A model generated the notes under the pieces. It was not told where the DNA came from, ran no database searches, and saw only the letters and a program-made list of their open reading frames with translations. The translations under genes were made by a program, and so were the position numbers. From an uncultured Paracoccaceae bacterium (lineage in GTDB: Bacteria > Pseudomonadota > Alphaproteobacteria > Rhodobacterales > Rhodobacteraceae), in NCBI GenBank assembly GCA_947493335.1, contig CANLQO010000003.1, forward strand, positions 1 to 64,000: DNA of 64,000 bases. The letters run 5' to 3'. Below, piece by piece: positions 41,629 through 50,354 of the stretch. The number at the start of each line of letters is the position of its first letter. Position 1 is the stretch's first letter.

Positions 41629-42719
41629 TGGATGTGTTGCCAAGATGGGCCGAGGTTGTTCTGGTCCCGTTGATCAGTTTGGTTCTGGCGCTTGCCCTGT
41701 CGATGATCGTGATTGCAGCGATCGGGGAAGATCCCTTTAACGCGTTGAAAATCATGGCGAATGCGGCGTTGGGTTCAACCCAGGGCATTGGATATACGCT
41801 GTATTACGCGACCAACTTTATCTTTACCGGGTTGGCGGTTGCCGTGGCGTTTCATGCGCGGCTTTTCAACATCGGCGGCGAAGGTCAGGCGATGTTGGGC
41901 GGCCTTGGGGTGGCGACGGTCTGCCTTTACCTGCCCCTGCCCCACTGGACGATTGCGTTGGTTGTGGCGACGCTCGCCTCTGCTGTGTTTGGTGCGGCAT
42001 GGGCGGCCATTCCGGCCTATCTGCAGGCGCGGCGCGGCAGCCATATCGTGATCACCACGATCATGTTCAACTTTATCGCTGCGGGTCTGTTGATCTACAT
42101 CCTGCGCGAAGTAATGAAGCCCGAAGGATCGATGGAACCGGCCTCGCAAAAGTTCGCGGAATCGACACATCTGCCCAGTTTCTTCGACATGGCGCAGCTC
42201 TTCGGGTGGGAGGCTTTCGCCTCTGCCCCCGCGAACATCACCTTCTTTGTGGCGCTGGCGGCCTGTTATGTGATCTGGCGGCTGATCTGGCACACGCGTC
42301 TGGGTTATGAAATCCGCGCGCTCGGGCATTCGGAAACGGCAGCGAAATATGCAGGCATTGACCCGGTCAAGCTGACCATGATCGCGCTGCTGATCTCGGG
42401 CGGGCTCGCTGGTATGATGGCGATCAACAACGTGCTGGGTGAGGCGGAGCGGCTGGTGCTGAACGCCACCGAAGGGGCCGGCTTCATCGGCATTGCCGTG
42501 GCGCTGATGGGGCGAAACCACCCGGTCGGCATCATCATCGCCGCCATTCTTTTTGGGATGCTTTATCAGGGTGGCGCGGTGCTGGCGCAGGACACCAAGA
42601 TCCCGGTGCAGATGGTGATCGTCATTCAGGCGCTGGTGATCATGTTCACTGGCGCGCTGGACAACATGGTGCGCGCCCCGCTGGAACGGTTCTTTCTTTC
42701 AACGCGGAAGAGGGCCTGA
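41628..42719 (+). CDS. BMP-type ABC transporter permease 1
   Basis: Membrane permease of 363 aa (BPD_transp_2 family) with about 8-10 helices. Family segments include AVAFHARLFNIGGEGQAMLG and ITTIMFNFIAAGLLIYIL. YEIRALGHSETAAKYAGID is the cytoplasmic coupling region, and GFIGIAVALMGRNHPVGI follows. It forms a heterodimer with the second permease. An unrelated LysE-type gene sits between the two permease genes, spaced by 3 and 2 bp. Confidence 0.92.
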   Translation: MDVLPRWAEVVLVPLISLVLALALSMIVIAAIGEDPFNALKIMANAALGSTQGIGYTLYYATNFIFTGLAVAVAFHARLFNIGGEGQAMLGGLGVATVCLYLPLPHWTIALVVATLASAVFGAAWAAIPAYLQARRGSHIVITTIMFNFIAAGLLIYILREVMKPEGSMEPASQKFAESTHLPSFFDMAQLFGWEAFASAPANITFFVALAACYVIWRLIWHTRLGYEIRALGHSETAAKYAGIDPVKLTMIALLISGGLAGMMAINNVLGEAERLVLNATEGAGFIGIAVALMGRNHPVGIIIAAILFGMLYQGGAVLAQDTKIPVQMVIVIQALVIMFTGALDNMVRAPLERFFLSTRKRA

Positions 42720-42722
42720 GCC

Positions 42723-43355
42723 ATGGATTATGCAACCTATGTGCCGCTCTTCCTTGCAGCCTATGCGATCCTTGTGGTTGGGGCCCTGTCGCCGGGGCCA
42801 GCGGTGGCGCTATTGCTGGGGATTTCGACCCGGCAGGGGCGCGGTGCCGCACTTGTCACGACCACAGGTATCGCCTTTGGTAGCGCGACGCTGAACCTGT
42901 TGACGATCCTTGGGGTCGGTTTGCTGCTGTCGCAGACGGCATGGGCGATGACTGCGCTGCGGTTCGTCGGCACGGCCTATCTGCTGTATCTGGCCTGGGG
43001 CGCGTTCGGCAAAGCCATGAACCCGCCCAAGGTCGACGTAGCTGACGCCCCGCCAGCGGGGACAAGTGCGCTGTTCGCCAAGGGCTATCTGTTGCAGGTG
43101 ACCAACCCCAAGGCGGTGGCCTTCTGGTTGGCCGTGTCTGCGGTCGGGGCCACAGCGGGGGCTGGCGTGCCGGTCATTGTCGCCTTTGTCGCCATCGGCT
43201 TTGCCATTTCGTTCCTGTGCCATGCGGCCTGGGCTGTGCTGCTGTCGACGCAGGCGGTCCGCCACGCCTATCACGCAACCCGGCGCTGGGTTGAGGGTGC
43301 ACTGGGCGCCTTCTTTACGATCTTTGCATTCAAACTTGCCACGGCGGAGCGCTGA
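42723..43355 (+). CDS. LysE/RhtB family amino-acid exporter
   Basis: A 210-aa protein with six predicted helices. LVVGALSPGPAVALLLGIST is the conserved N-terminal GPxxxx motif of the LysE/RhtB translocator family, and LLYLAWGAFGKAMN and GYLLQVTNPKAVAFWLAVSA are further family segments. Such proteins export amino acids or their derivatives by proton antiport. Its place inside the BMP transporter operon, between the two permease genes and with almost no spacing, is unusual and implies co-expression; the functional link is unknown. Confidence 0.88.
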   Translation: MDYATYVPLFLAAYAILVVGALSPGPAVALLLGISTRQGRGAALVTTTGIAFGSATLNLLTILGVGLLLSQTAWAMTALRFVGTAYLLYLAWGAFGKAMNPPKVDVADAPPAGTSALFAKGYLLQVTNPKAVAFWLAVSAVGATAGAGVPVIVAFVAIGFAISFLCHAAWAVLLSTQAVRHAYHATRRWVEGALGAFFTIFAFKLATAER

Positions 43356-43357
43356 TC

Positions 43358-44521
43358 ATGGATTTCTACGTTATCGTTCAGTTGGCCGACGCGACATTGC
43401 GCATGGCGATCCCGCTGCTGCTGGCCTGTCTTGCAGGTCTGTTCAGCGAGCGCGCGGGCATTTTCGACATCGGGTTGGAAGGCAAGATGCTTGCGGCGGC
43501 CTTTTTGTCGGCCGCGGTCTCTTTTGCCACAGGGTCGGTCTGGATCGGGCTGCTGGCAGGCATTGGCGCATCGTTGTCGCTGTCGCTGATCCACGGCATC
43601 GCCTCGATCACATTCCGGGGTAATCAGCTGATTTCAGGTGTGGCGATCAACTTTCTGGCCGCGGGCCTGACGGTCGTGATCGCAGAGGGCTGGTTCCGCC
43701 AAGGCGGGCGCACGCCGTCGCTGTCAGGTGCTGCCCGGTTTGATGGGATCGACTTTCCCGGTGCCCTGACCCGCATTCGCGACAAGCTGCAGGCAAGCCC
43801 GGGGATGCAGTTTTATTCAGAACTTGTCAGTGGCCATTCGATCCTTGTCTACGTGGGTTTGATCGCGGTGCCGCTGTCGTGGTGGGTGCTGTATCGCACA
43901 CGCTTTGGCCTGCGGCTGCGCGCGGTGGGCGAAAACCCCGCTGCCGTGGACACTGCTGGCATCAACGTGGTGCAGTTGCGGTTTGCGGCCGTTTTGATCT
44001 GCGGCGTATTGTGCGGGATCGCGGGGGCCTATCTTTCGACGGCTGTACAGGCCGGGTTCACCAAGGACATGACAGCGAACCGGGGCTTTATCGCGCTGGC
44101 CGCGCTGATCTTTGCCAAGTGGCGGCCCTGGCATGCAATGGGGGCCTGTCTGCTGTTCGGCCTGTTCTTTGCGATTGATAACCGGTTCCAGAACATCCAG
44201 TTAGATGCGCTGTGGGTCGTGGTGATCCTTGTGGGAATCTCAGCCCTGCTGACCGGCTACGCGCTGCGCCGCGACAAGATCGACATGCTGGTACTGGGCG
44301 GGCTGTCGGCGGTGCTGACGGTGATTGCATTAATGCTGTGGGGCGGCATGGCCAGCGGGTCTGAGGCCGGGCTGTTCGGCAGCCTGATGGAGACCGTGAA
44401 ACTGCCCGGAGAGTTCATCCAGTCCCTGCCCTATATCCTGACGGTCGTCATTCTGGCCGGATTCGGGGGCAAGGCCGTGGGGCCGCGCGCGGGCGGAGAG
44501 CCCTACGTTAAAGAGCGCTAG
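43358..44521 (+). CDS. BMP-type ABC transporter permease 2
   Basis: Second membrane subunit of the transporter, 387 aa. LFSERAGIFDIGLEGKMLAA matches the family motif seen as LFNIGGEGQ in permease 1. ITFRGNQLISGVAINFLAAG and GLRLRAVGENPAAVDTAGI (the coupling loop) follow, with GFIALAALIFAKWRPWHAMG near residue 245. Its C-terminal 80 residues add two more helices beyond the core. It is the last gene of the operon and is closed by a strong terminator at 44563-44598. Confidence 0.92.
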   Translation: MDFYVIVQLADATLRMAIPLLLACLAGLFSERAGIFDIGLEGKMLAAAFLSAAVSFATGSVWIGLLAGIGASLSLSLIHGIASITFRGNQLISGVAINFLAAGLTVVIAEGWFRQGGRTPSLSGAARFDGIDFPGALTRIRDKLQASPGMQFYSELVSGHSILVYVGLIAVPLSWWVLYRTRFGLRLRAVGENPAAVDTAGINVVQLRFAAVLICGVLCGIAGAYLSTAVQAGFTKDMTANRGFIALAALIFAKWRPWHAMGACLLFGLFFAIDNRFQNIQLDALWVVVILVGISALLTGYALRRDKIDMLVLGGLSAVLTVIALMLWGGMASGSEAGLFGSLMETVKLPGEFIQSLPYILTVVILAGFGGKAVGPRAGGEPYVKER

Positions 44522-44562
44522 TCTCAATTCCGGGTCCAATCGGATCAGACATTAAGTCCAGA

Positions 44563-44598
44563 TGCCGCGGCGTGTTATATCCACGTCGCGGCATTTTT
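44563..44598 (+). terminator. Rho-independent terminator of the BMP transporter operon
   Basis: TGCCGCGGCGTG (44563-44574) pairs with CACGTCGCGGCA (44582-44593), 12 bp with one G-U, a 7-nt loop, then TTTTT. Confidence 0.9.
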
Positions 44599-44697
44599 CG
44601 CAGTTGCAGCATTTTCTTGCCCCAGAGGTTTGACACCTCAGAAGAATAGGCGTTTGGTGCGCGGCAATCGGCCACTCGTATTGCCCGGACAGCCACC

Positions 44698-45615
44698 ATG
44701 CAAATCTACCTTCCCATCGCCGAAGTTTCGGTGAACGCGTTCCTCCTTTTGGGTTTGGGCGGCATGGTGGGGATTTTGTCCGGCATGTTCGGCGTGGGCG
44801 GCGGATTTCTGATGACGCCGCTGTTGTTCTTTATCGGCATCCCGCCTGCCGTTGCCGTCGCGACCGAAGCCAACCAGATCGTCGCGTCATCCTTTTCCGG
44901 CGTGCTGGCGCATTTCAAGCGCCGAACGGTGGACCTGAGGATGGGTACGGTGTTGCTGGTGGGCGGTCTGGTTGGATCGGGCCTTGGCATCATGCTGTTC
45001 AACTATCTGCGCTCTTTGGGGCAGGTCGAACTGCTGGTGCAGCTTTGCTACGTCATTTTTCTGGGCATCATCGGCGCGCTGATGTTCGTTGAAAGCCTGA
45101 ACGCCATCCGTAAGTCGAAAAAAGCGGGCGGTGCTGTGCCAACGCGGCGGCGGCACAATTGGGTGCACAACCTGCCGTTCAAGATGAAATTCCGGGTCTC
45201 GGGCCTATACATTAGCGTCATTCCACCCCTGTTGGTGGGCGTGCTGGTGGGTGTGCTGGCCGCGATCATGGGGGTCGGCGGCGGCTTTATCATGGTGCCA
45301 GCGATGATCTATCTGCTGGGGATGCCGACGAAGGTGGTGGTCGGCACTTCGTTGTTTCAGATCATTTTTGTCACCGCCTTCACGACGATGCTGCACGCCA
45401 CGACGAACTTTACCGTGGACATCGTGCTGGCGGTTCTGCTGCTGGTCGGCGGCGTGATTGGCGCGCAGATCGGCACGCGGATCGGCGTGCACATGAAGGC
45501 CGAGCAATTGCGCATCTTGTTGGCGATGCTGGTGCTGGCGGTCTGCGGCAAGCTGGCGTTTGACCTGCTGATCACGCCATCAGAGCTGTATTCGCTGGGC
45601 ACAGGGGGGCACTGA
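44698..45615 (+). CDS. TauE/SafE family sulfite/sulfonate-type exporter
   Basis: A 305-aa membrane protein with eight predicted helices and an internal repeat. GGMVGILSGMFGVGGGFLMT in the first half corresponds to GVLAAIMGVGGGFIMVPAMI in the second. This is the TauE/SafE family, which moves organosulfur or other anions across the inner membrane. The stop overlaps the ATG of the TIGR02186 gene by one base; the pairing of these two families is recurrent in alphaproteobacteria. Confidence 0.9.
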   Translation: MQIYLPIAEVSVNAFLLLGLGGMVGILSGMFGVGGGFLMTPLLFFIGIPPAVAVATEANQIVASSFSGVLAHFKRRTVDLRMGTVLLVGGLVGSGLGIMLFNYLRSLGQVELLVQLCYVIFLGIIGALMFVESLNAIRKSKKAGGAVPTRRRHNWVHNLPFKMKFRVSGLYISVIPPLLVGVLVGVLAAIMGVGGGFIMVPAMIYLLGMPTKVVVGTSLFQIIFVTAFTTMLHATTNFTVDIVLAVLLLVGGVIGAQIGTRIGVHMKAEQLRILLAMLVLAVCGKLAFDLLITPSELYSLGTGGH

Positions 45616-46364
45616 TGCTGCGGTTGATTGCATTCCTGATCTTCGCCGCCCTGCCCGCGCAGGCCGAGGAAATTGTGCTGGGCCTGAGCCGTGATGAAGT
45701 GGCGATTACCGCCAATTTCGACGGCTCTGATATCCTGATTTTTGGCGCGATCAAACGCGAAGCGCCGGCACCTGAGACCGGCGATCTTGGGGTGATTGTG
45801 ACCGTCGCAGGACCCGACCACCCGGTCACGGTGCGGCGCAAGGACCGGCGGCTGGGGATCTGGGTCAACACCGATGCGGTTGAGGTTGACGCCGCCCCAT
45901 CATTCTATGCCGTCGCCACCAACGGCCCGCTCCGCGAGGTTCTGAGCGACACAGAAGACCTGCGTCACCACATCACCATCCCCCGCGCGATCCGCTCTGT
46001 CGGGGCTGAGGTCGCGGATAGCCGGGCGTTTACGCAGGCGCTGATCCGCATCCGCGCGGGCAATGACCTTTATCAGGTGCTTGAAGGTGAGGTGGATCTG
46101 GAAGAAGAGACACTGTTCCGTGCGGCTGTGCAATTGCCCGCGAACCTGACCGAAGGGGATTATGCAGCACGGATTTTCCTGACGCGAAATGGCGAAATCG
46201 TGGATGAATACGTGACCGCGATCCCGGTGCACAAGGTGGGTCTGGAACGGTGGCTTTATAACCTCGCGCGGAATAACGCGGTGGTTTACGGGCTGATGTC
46301 GCTGGCGATTGCCATTGCGGCGGGCTGGGGCGCCTCTGCGCTGTTTGGATTGCTGCGCCGCTAG
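45615..46364 (+). CDS. TIGR02186 family membrane-anchored periplasmic protein
   Basis: A 249-aa protein with a signal peptide (MLRLIAFLIFAALPAQA), a periplasmic domain and one C-terminal membrane helix (VVYGLMSLAIAIAAGWGASA). EIVLGLSRDEVAITANFDGS and GVIVTVAGPDHPVTVRRKDR match TIGR02186, an alphaproteobacterial family of unknown function usually encoded next to TauE/SafE exporters, which suggests it is an accessory subunit. It overlaps the convergent SDR gene by 4 bp. Confidence 0.85.
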   Translation: MLRLIAFLIFAALPAQAEEIVLGLSRDEVAITANFDGSDILIFGAIKREAPAPETGDLGVIVTVAGPDHPVTVRRKDRRLGIWVNTDAVEVDAAPSFYAVATNGPLREVLSDTEDLRHHITIPRAIRSVGAEVADSRAFTQALIRIRAGNDLYQVLEGEVDLEEETLFRAAVQLPANLTEGDYAARIFLTRNGEIVDEYVTAIPVHKVGLERWLYNLARNNAVVYGLMSLAIAIAAGWGASALFGLLRR

Positions 46365-47083
46365 CCTCGCCCGACAAATGGCATCTTGTTGGCCATGATC
46401 GTCATGGTCAGCACATTGGTGCTGAGCGGCAAACCGGCCATGTGCAGCACGGCCTGCGCCACTTCGTTCACATCCATCGTTGGGTCAGGTTCCAACCCTT
46501 CTGCCTTTTTGCGCGCGTTCAATTCTGCCACCATGGGGGTGGCCGCATTGCCGATATCGATCTGACCGGCGGCGATATCAAAGGCGCGACCATCCAGCGA
46601 CAGCGTTTTGGTCATACCGGTCACGCCGTGTTTCGTCGTGGTGTAGCAGACAGAGCCCTCGCGCGGCGTGGTCGCAGAGATGGAGCCGTTGTTGATGATG
46701 CGCCCACCCTGCGGGGATTGCGATTTCATCTGCGCAAAAGCGGCGCGCGCAGCGAGAAACATGCCCGTCAGGTTAAGGTCAATGACCGCTTTCCAATCCG
46801 CAAGGCTGATCTGATCAATCGTGGTCATTGTCCCCGATATTCCGGCGTTGTTAAAAAGCACGTCAAGCCGCCCGGCCTGCCCGACGAATTGATCAAAGGC
46901 GTCCTGCACGGCCACCTCGTCGGTCACGTCGCAAGGCAAAGCGATGGCGTTGGCGTGGGTCATTTCGGCAAGTTTGTCGGCACGGCGCGCGATAAGTCCG
47001 GTCGTCCACCCTGCGTCCAGAAACGCCTCTGCCACGGCACGTCCGATGCCGGAACTTGCGCCGGTGATGATGATGCTTGGCAT
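46361..47083 (-). CDS. SDR family oxidoreductase
   Basis: A classical short-chain dehydrogenase of 240 aa. The coenzyme motif is IIITGASSGIGRAVAEAFLD at the N terminus. VLFNNAGISG is the NNAG strand, the catalytic Ser is in INNGSISATTPREGS and the YxxxK is YTTTKHG. Arg in LIARRADK after the second strand favours NADP(H). Substrate unknown. It follows the helicase gene by 10 bp in the same direction and may share its transcript. Confidence 0.88.
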   Translation of the reverse strand: MPSIIITGASSGIGRAVAEAFLDAGWTTGLIARRADKLAEMTHANAIALPCDVTDEVAVQDAFDQFVGQAGRLDVLFNNAGISGTMTTIDQISLADWKAVIDLNLTGMFLAARAAFAQMKSQSPQGGRIINNGSISATTPREGSVCYTTTKHGVTGMTKTLSLDGRAFDIAAGQIDIGNAATPMVAELNARKKAEGLEPDPTMDVNEVAQAVLHMAGLPLSTNVLTMTIMANKMPFVGRG

Positions 47084-47093
47084 GGCGGTCTCC

Positions 47094-48623
47094 TTATGTG
47101 GGATCGGGGGCGGTCAGGGTCAGCGGGGCAGCAGGCGCGTTCAGATCATCGACCCGCAGGGTGTCGCTGGGCAGGCCAAGGCGATTGCGGACAACCCAGC
47201 GCAGCTGGGTCTGGGCGCGGGTGATGGCCACATAGGCCAACCGCTTCCAAAGCGCCTGTCCGGCTTCCATCCGCCCCATACGGGAAGCGGCGTAGATGTC
47301 GGGCGCAAAGACCTGCACTGTGTCCCATTGGCTGCCTTGCGCCTTGTGAATAGTCACCGCCGCGCCATGCAGGAATGTCGCGCCCATCTTGGCGGCGAAG
47401 GGGATAAAGGGCTCTTCCTCTCCCTCTTTTTCGATCTTCACGATACTGGCGGCGCTGACCTGCGGGTCTTCGGCCCCGATCACGTGCAAACGGCTGAAAC
47501 CGGGTTTGCGACCCGGCCCCAGATAGACCACCTGCGCGCCTTTGATCAGGCCCTTCGCTTCGAGATCAAGCCGGCGCTTGCGGTGTTTGAGCGGAAGCTC
47601 GATACCGTCGCAGATCAGCGGCTCACCCTCCAGCAATTCATCCTCGGGCGCTTTGTAAGCAGAGCGAAAGGCGTGGATCAGGCGGATGCGGGTCGCGTTA
47701 CGCCAGACAAGTGCGGGGGAACGGGCCATCAGCCCTGCTTCAACACGTTGTGCCATGACCACGCGGTCATCCTGCTGCGCGGCCTCTTCGACCATGCGCT
47801 CAAACCCATGGAAATCAAGCTGCGGATCGGCCAGCGCATGGGCCAGATCAAGGATGGGATTGTCGGCATCCTGCCGGTGGATGCGGTTAAGCGTGAGCAC
47901 GCGGGGGGCAGGCAGGCTTTCAAAGACCATGCCGCCTTCGGATTGCACGGGCGGAAGCTGGGCGGGGTCGCCAAAAAGCAGGAGCGTCGGGAAAATCTCT
48001 TGCAGGTCTTCAAACTGCTTCTTGTCGAGCATGGAGGATTCATCAACAAAACCAATGTCCAAAGGCTCTTCCCGGCGTTTCCAGCCGGTGATGAAATCTG
48101 ACCCGCGTAGACCGGCGGCAGCAAGGGCCGCAGGGATGGAAGCGTTCGCCTGATAGGACGTCCAGGCGCGTTCCAGCGCGGTGTCGGTCAACCCCTCAAT
48201 CTCGGGTCGGTCCCCCTGCCCCGCCAGCCATTCGGCGACTTTTTCGTATTCGGGGTCATAGACGGGGGTGTAAAGGATGCGGTGGATCGTGGTGGCAGGC
48301 ACGCCGCGATTTCGCAGAACACTTGCGGCCTTGTTTGTGGGGGCAAGGATTGCGAGGGTGCGGCGGCCGGTGCGCCTTTTGCCTTCGTAGTCGCCAGAGA
48401 CAATATCAACGCCTGCTTCGCGCAAAGCCTCGTAAAGGCGGGCCAGCAGCATGGTTTTGCCTGACCCCGCCTTGCCGATCACCGCCATCACAGAGGATGC
48501 GTCCGACTGCGGTGGCTGCAAAAGTCCGTCGTCGAGTTCGACCCCCGCTTGCCGCAAGGCGACGGCGATGCTGTCCCAGGCCTCTGCCTGGTCATCGGAA
48601 AAGGTGATGACGGGTGCGTTCAT
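47094..48623 (-). CDS. RecD-like superfamily 1 ATP-dependent helicase
   Basis: A 509-aa UvrD/RecD-type ATPase. Walker A is AVIGKAGSGKTMLLARLYEA near residue 50; motif Ia is LAILAPTNKAASVLRNRG; Walker B is IGFVDESSMLDKKQFEDL. Motif III is LLLFGDPAQLPPV, and the C-terminal motif VTIHKAQGSQWDTVQVF and YVAITRAQTQLRWVV complete the family set. It lacks the N-terminal RecB-interaction part of RecD and resembles stand-alone RecD-like helicases of alphaproteobacteria. Likely a role in DNA repair or recombination; the partner is unknown. Confidence 0.88.
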   Translation of the reverse strand: MNAPVITFSDDQAEAWDSIAVALRQAGVELDDGLLQPPQSDASSVMAVIGKAGSGKTMLLARLYEALREAGVDIVSGDYEGKRRTGRRTLAILAPTNKAASVLRNRGVPATTIHRILYTPVYDPEYEKVAEWLAGQGDRPEIEGLTDTALERAWTSYQANASIPAALAAAGLRGSDFITGWKRREEPLDIGFVDESSMLDKKQFEDLQEIFPTLLLFGDPAQLPPVQSEGGMVFESLPAPRVLTLNRIHRQDADNPILDLAHALADPQLDFHGFERMVEEAAQQDDRVVMAQRVEAGLMARSPALVWRNATRIRLIHAFRSAYKAPEDELLEGEPLICDGIELPLKHRKRRLDLEAKGLIKGAQVVYLGPGRKPGFSRLHVIGAEDPQVSAASIVKIEKEGEEEPFIPFAAKMGATFLHGAAVTIHKAQGSQWDTVQVFAPDIYAASRMGRMEAGQALWKRLAYVAITRAQTQLRWVVRNRLGLPSDTLRVDDLNAPAAPLTLTAPDPT

Positions 48624-48663
48624 GGGGCGACATTAGCCGCCCCGTGTCAGGCCCGCCAGCGGA

Positions 48664-49296
48664 TTAGGCGGCGGCCTGCTTTGCCCGCACGGTATATCCG
48701 AAAGAGCGGTTGAACCACGCCTCTGAAATCGTCGAAGACAGGCCCGCGCGGCGCAGGACCTTGACGCGATCTTCGGCCCGGTAAGCCCAAAGACCTACGC
48801 TGATCTGGTCACGGCCTTCACCGGTCGAGCCCAAAACCTCTGGCGAGGCGCCGATCATGCGGTAGATCCGGACCATGCGGGCATCAAAGACCCCCAAAAG
48901 ATGGGTCAGAGAGAAAGCGCGCATCAATTCTCCCCCCGCCAGCATCAGCGCACCAGCTACCCGTGGCCCGGCATCGGGGGCGAGGCAAAAGCGTGTGCAT
49001 TCCCAAATGAGCGGGCTGGAAATCTGGGTATCGGTCAGGTGGGCGAAGTGTTCATTCACCATCGTGCGGCCAGAGGTGGGCAGAAACCGCATCGACCCGC
49101 CATGCTGGCCACGTTCGTTTTCCCAGATCACATAAAGCGGATTGAGGTCGTCGTATTGGTCACGCTCCCACCCGTTTTGGTCGACAGAGACGTCCCATTT
49201 CAACCGGTCACGGAATTGCGTCGCGCGGTCGCGATGCATCGAATCCTGAAGACGTGGAAAGTTGGAAAGTTCGTCGCCGTAGATATAACGCAGCAT
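48664..49296 (-). CDS. Acyl-homoserine-lactone synthase (LuxI family)
   Basis: Quorum-sensing signal synthase of 210 aa. The invariant residues of the family can be placed: Arg/Phe/Trp in FRDRLKWDV, two Asp in ERDQYDDLNPLYVIW, Arg in GSMRFLPTSG, and Glu and Arg in WECTRFCLAPDA. It joins S-adenosylmethionine to an acyl chain from acyl-ACP; the chain length is not predictable. The gene lies 97 bp downstream of luxR on the same strand, and the gap contains a CtrA-like half-conserved box. Confidence 0.93.
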   Translation of the reverse strand: MLRYIYGDELSNFPRLQDSMHRDRATQFRDRLKWDVSVDQNGWERDQYDDLNPLYVIWENERGQHGGSMRFLPTSGRTMVNEHFAHLTDTQISSPLIWECTRFCLAPDAGPRVAGALMLAGGELMRAFSLTHLLGVFDARMVRIYRMIGASPEVLGSTGEGRDQISVGLWAYRAEDRVKVLRRAGLSSTISEAWFNRSFGYTVRAKQAAA

Positions 49297-49349
49297 GTTG
49301 GGGTCCCCGTGGTTGTCTGTTCACGAGGAGGAGTTTTGTGGAGGCTTGG

Positions 49350-49365
49350 ATAAATTATGGTTAAC
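49350..49365. promoter_or_regulatory. CtrA-like box between luxR and luxI
   Basis: ATAA-ATTATGG-TTAAC differs from TTAA-N7-TTAAC at one position and lies 54-69 bp upstream of the luxI start. Confidence 0.3.
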
Positions 49366-49393
49366 GCACCGTCGCGGCGCTGCAAAATTTCAA

Positions 49394-50179
49394 TCAGGCC
49401 GAAACGGCGGTGATGTCATCCTTGCCGGGCCAGTGACCTTCGGCTTCGCGCGCGGCCCCACCAACGACGATCAACCCTTCAGAGAGCGCCCGTGCGACCG
49501 CATGAGTTGTATTTGCCGCCCCTAATTTGAACCGCGCGCTTTCGATATAGGCCCGCAATGTGTGTTCGGAAATTGAGAGCATTTCGGCCACCTGCCCGCG
49601 CCCATAACCCATCGCCAGATAGGTCAAAGTGTCAACTTCGCGCGGCGAAAGCGGGCGGACAGGTTCGGGCGCACGGCCCTTTTCGATCTCGAGCGCTTTT
49701 TGGTTGAGGTAGTGCGCGACAAGGATCAATTCTCTTTGATGCGCATCAGTGAATTTCGTCCAGGTCTCATCATCGCAGCTGTGTGACACGGTAAAAAGCG
49801 CGAATTGCCCGTTCGGGCCCCTGATCGGAATGGAAAAGCCCTGATTGCCGACCCCGTGGCTGATGGCGTCTTTGCGGAAGTTGCGTGCGGCCTTGGAGGA
49901 CCAATCAAGGTTTTTCCAATCAACTGGATGGAATCGTTGGAAACATCCCAAAATGACCGGATCTACGCGAAGGTAGTCCCGGTCAACGTAGTGCTGTGCC
50001 CAAACGGGCGGGTAAGTGCCAAATCCGTATTGTTCTCCGTCTGTGCTGACCCAGTGGTAGACGGCGTGGTCGACCTCCAGCTGGTCGCGCAAGCCGACGA
50101 TGAGGTCTTGTATTTGGTCAAGCTGTTCGGCTTGCTCCAGCCCTTGATAGAAGAGGTTGAATTTGTTCCGCATCACCAT
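49394..50179 (-). CDS. LuxR family autoinducer-binding transcriptional regulator
   Basis: A 261-aa regulator. The autoinducer domain (to about residue 165) contains VYHWVSTDGEQYGFGTYP, WAQHYVDRDYLRVDPVI and HPVDWKNLDW, with the conserved Trp, Tyr, Asp-Pro and Trp that hold the acyl-homoserine lactone. The C-terminal GerE helix-turn-helix is PLSPREVDTLTYLAMGYGR and VAEMLSISEHTLRAYIESAR. Starts at 50179 and 50173 are possible. The 5' end overlaps the TTG-initiated small gene by about 60 bp. It is followed by luxI, so the pair is a self-contained signalling unit. Confidence 0.9.
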   Translation of the reverse strand: MVMRNKFNLFYQGLEQAEQLDQIQDLIVGLRDQLEVDHAVYHWVSTDGEQYGFGTYPPVWAQHYVDRDYLRVDPVILGCFQRFHPVDWKNLDWSSKAARNFRKDAISHGVGNQGFSIPIRGPNGQFALFTVSHSCDDETWTKFTDAHQRELILVAHYLNQKALEIEKGRAPEPVRPLSPREVDTLTYLAMGYGRGQVAEMLSISEHTLRAYIESARFKLGAANTTHAVARALSEGLIVVGGAAREAEGHWPGKDDITAVSA

Positions 50180-50333
50180 GCACCGCGACCGGTGCCCCTT
50201 CACTCAACGCAACTATCTCTGCTGATGCCACACGTGCGGTCTTGCCCAACTCTTCCGCCAGGATTGGCAGCTTGTTGTGCTGAGCAAAGGATTCCAAGTC
50301 AGCCAGAACGTCGATGATCCATGTATGTCCCAA
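50118..50333 (-). CDS. Small conserved-looking protein upstream of luxR (TTG start)
   Basis: A 71-aa frame starts with TTG at 50333, preceded 6 bp away by a strong GGAGGG ribosome binding site; no ATG fits better. It reads GHTWIIDVLADLESFAQHNK then LPILAEELGKTARVASAEIV. This is an amphipathic helical protein, followed by a looser C terminus that overlaps luxR in another frame. From memory, similar short proteins with an N-terminal WI(I/L)DVLADL motif precede luxR genes in other roseobacters. It may modulate LuxR; function is unknown. Confidence 0.6.
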   Translation of the reverse strand: MGHTWIIDVLADLESFAQHNKLPILAEELGKTARVASAEIVALSEGAPVAVHGDAEQIQPLLSRAGASRTA

Positions 50334-50354
50334 GATTACCCTCCGCAGTAATCG

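Noticed and set aside
46944-48101. A 385-codon plus-strand frame across the RecD-like helicase and SDR genes
   Set aside because: Antisense to two clear enzymes.
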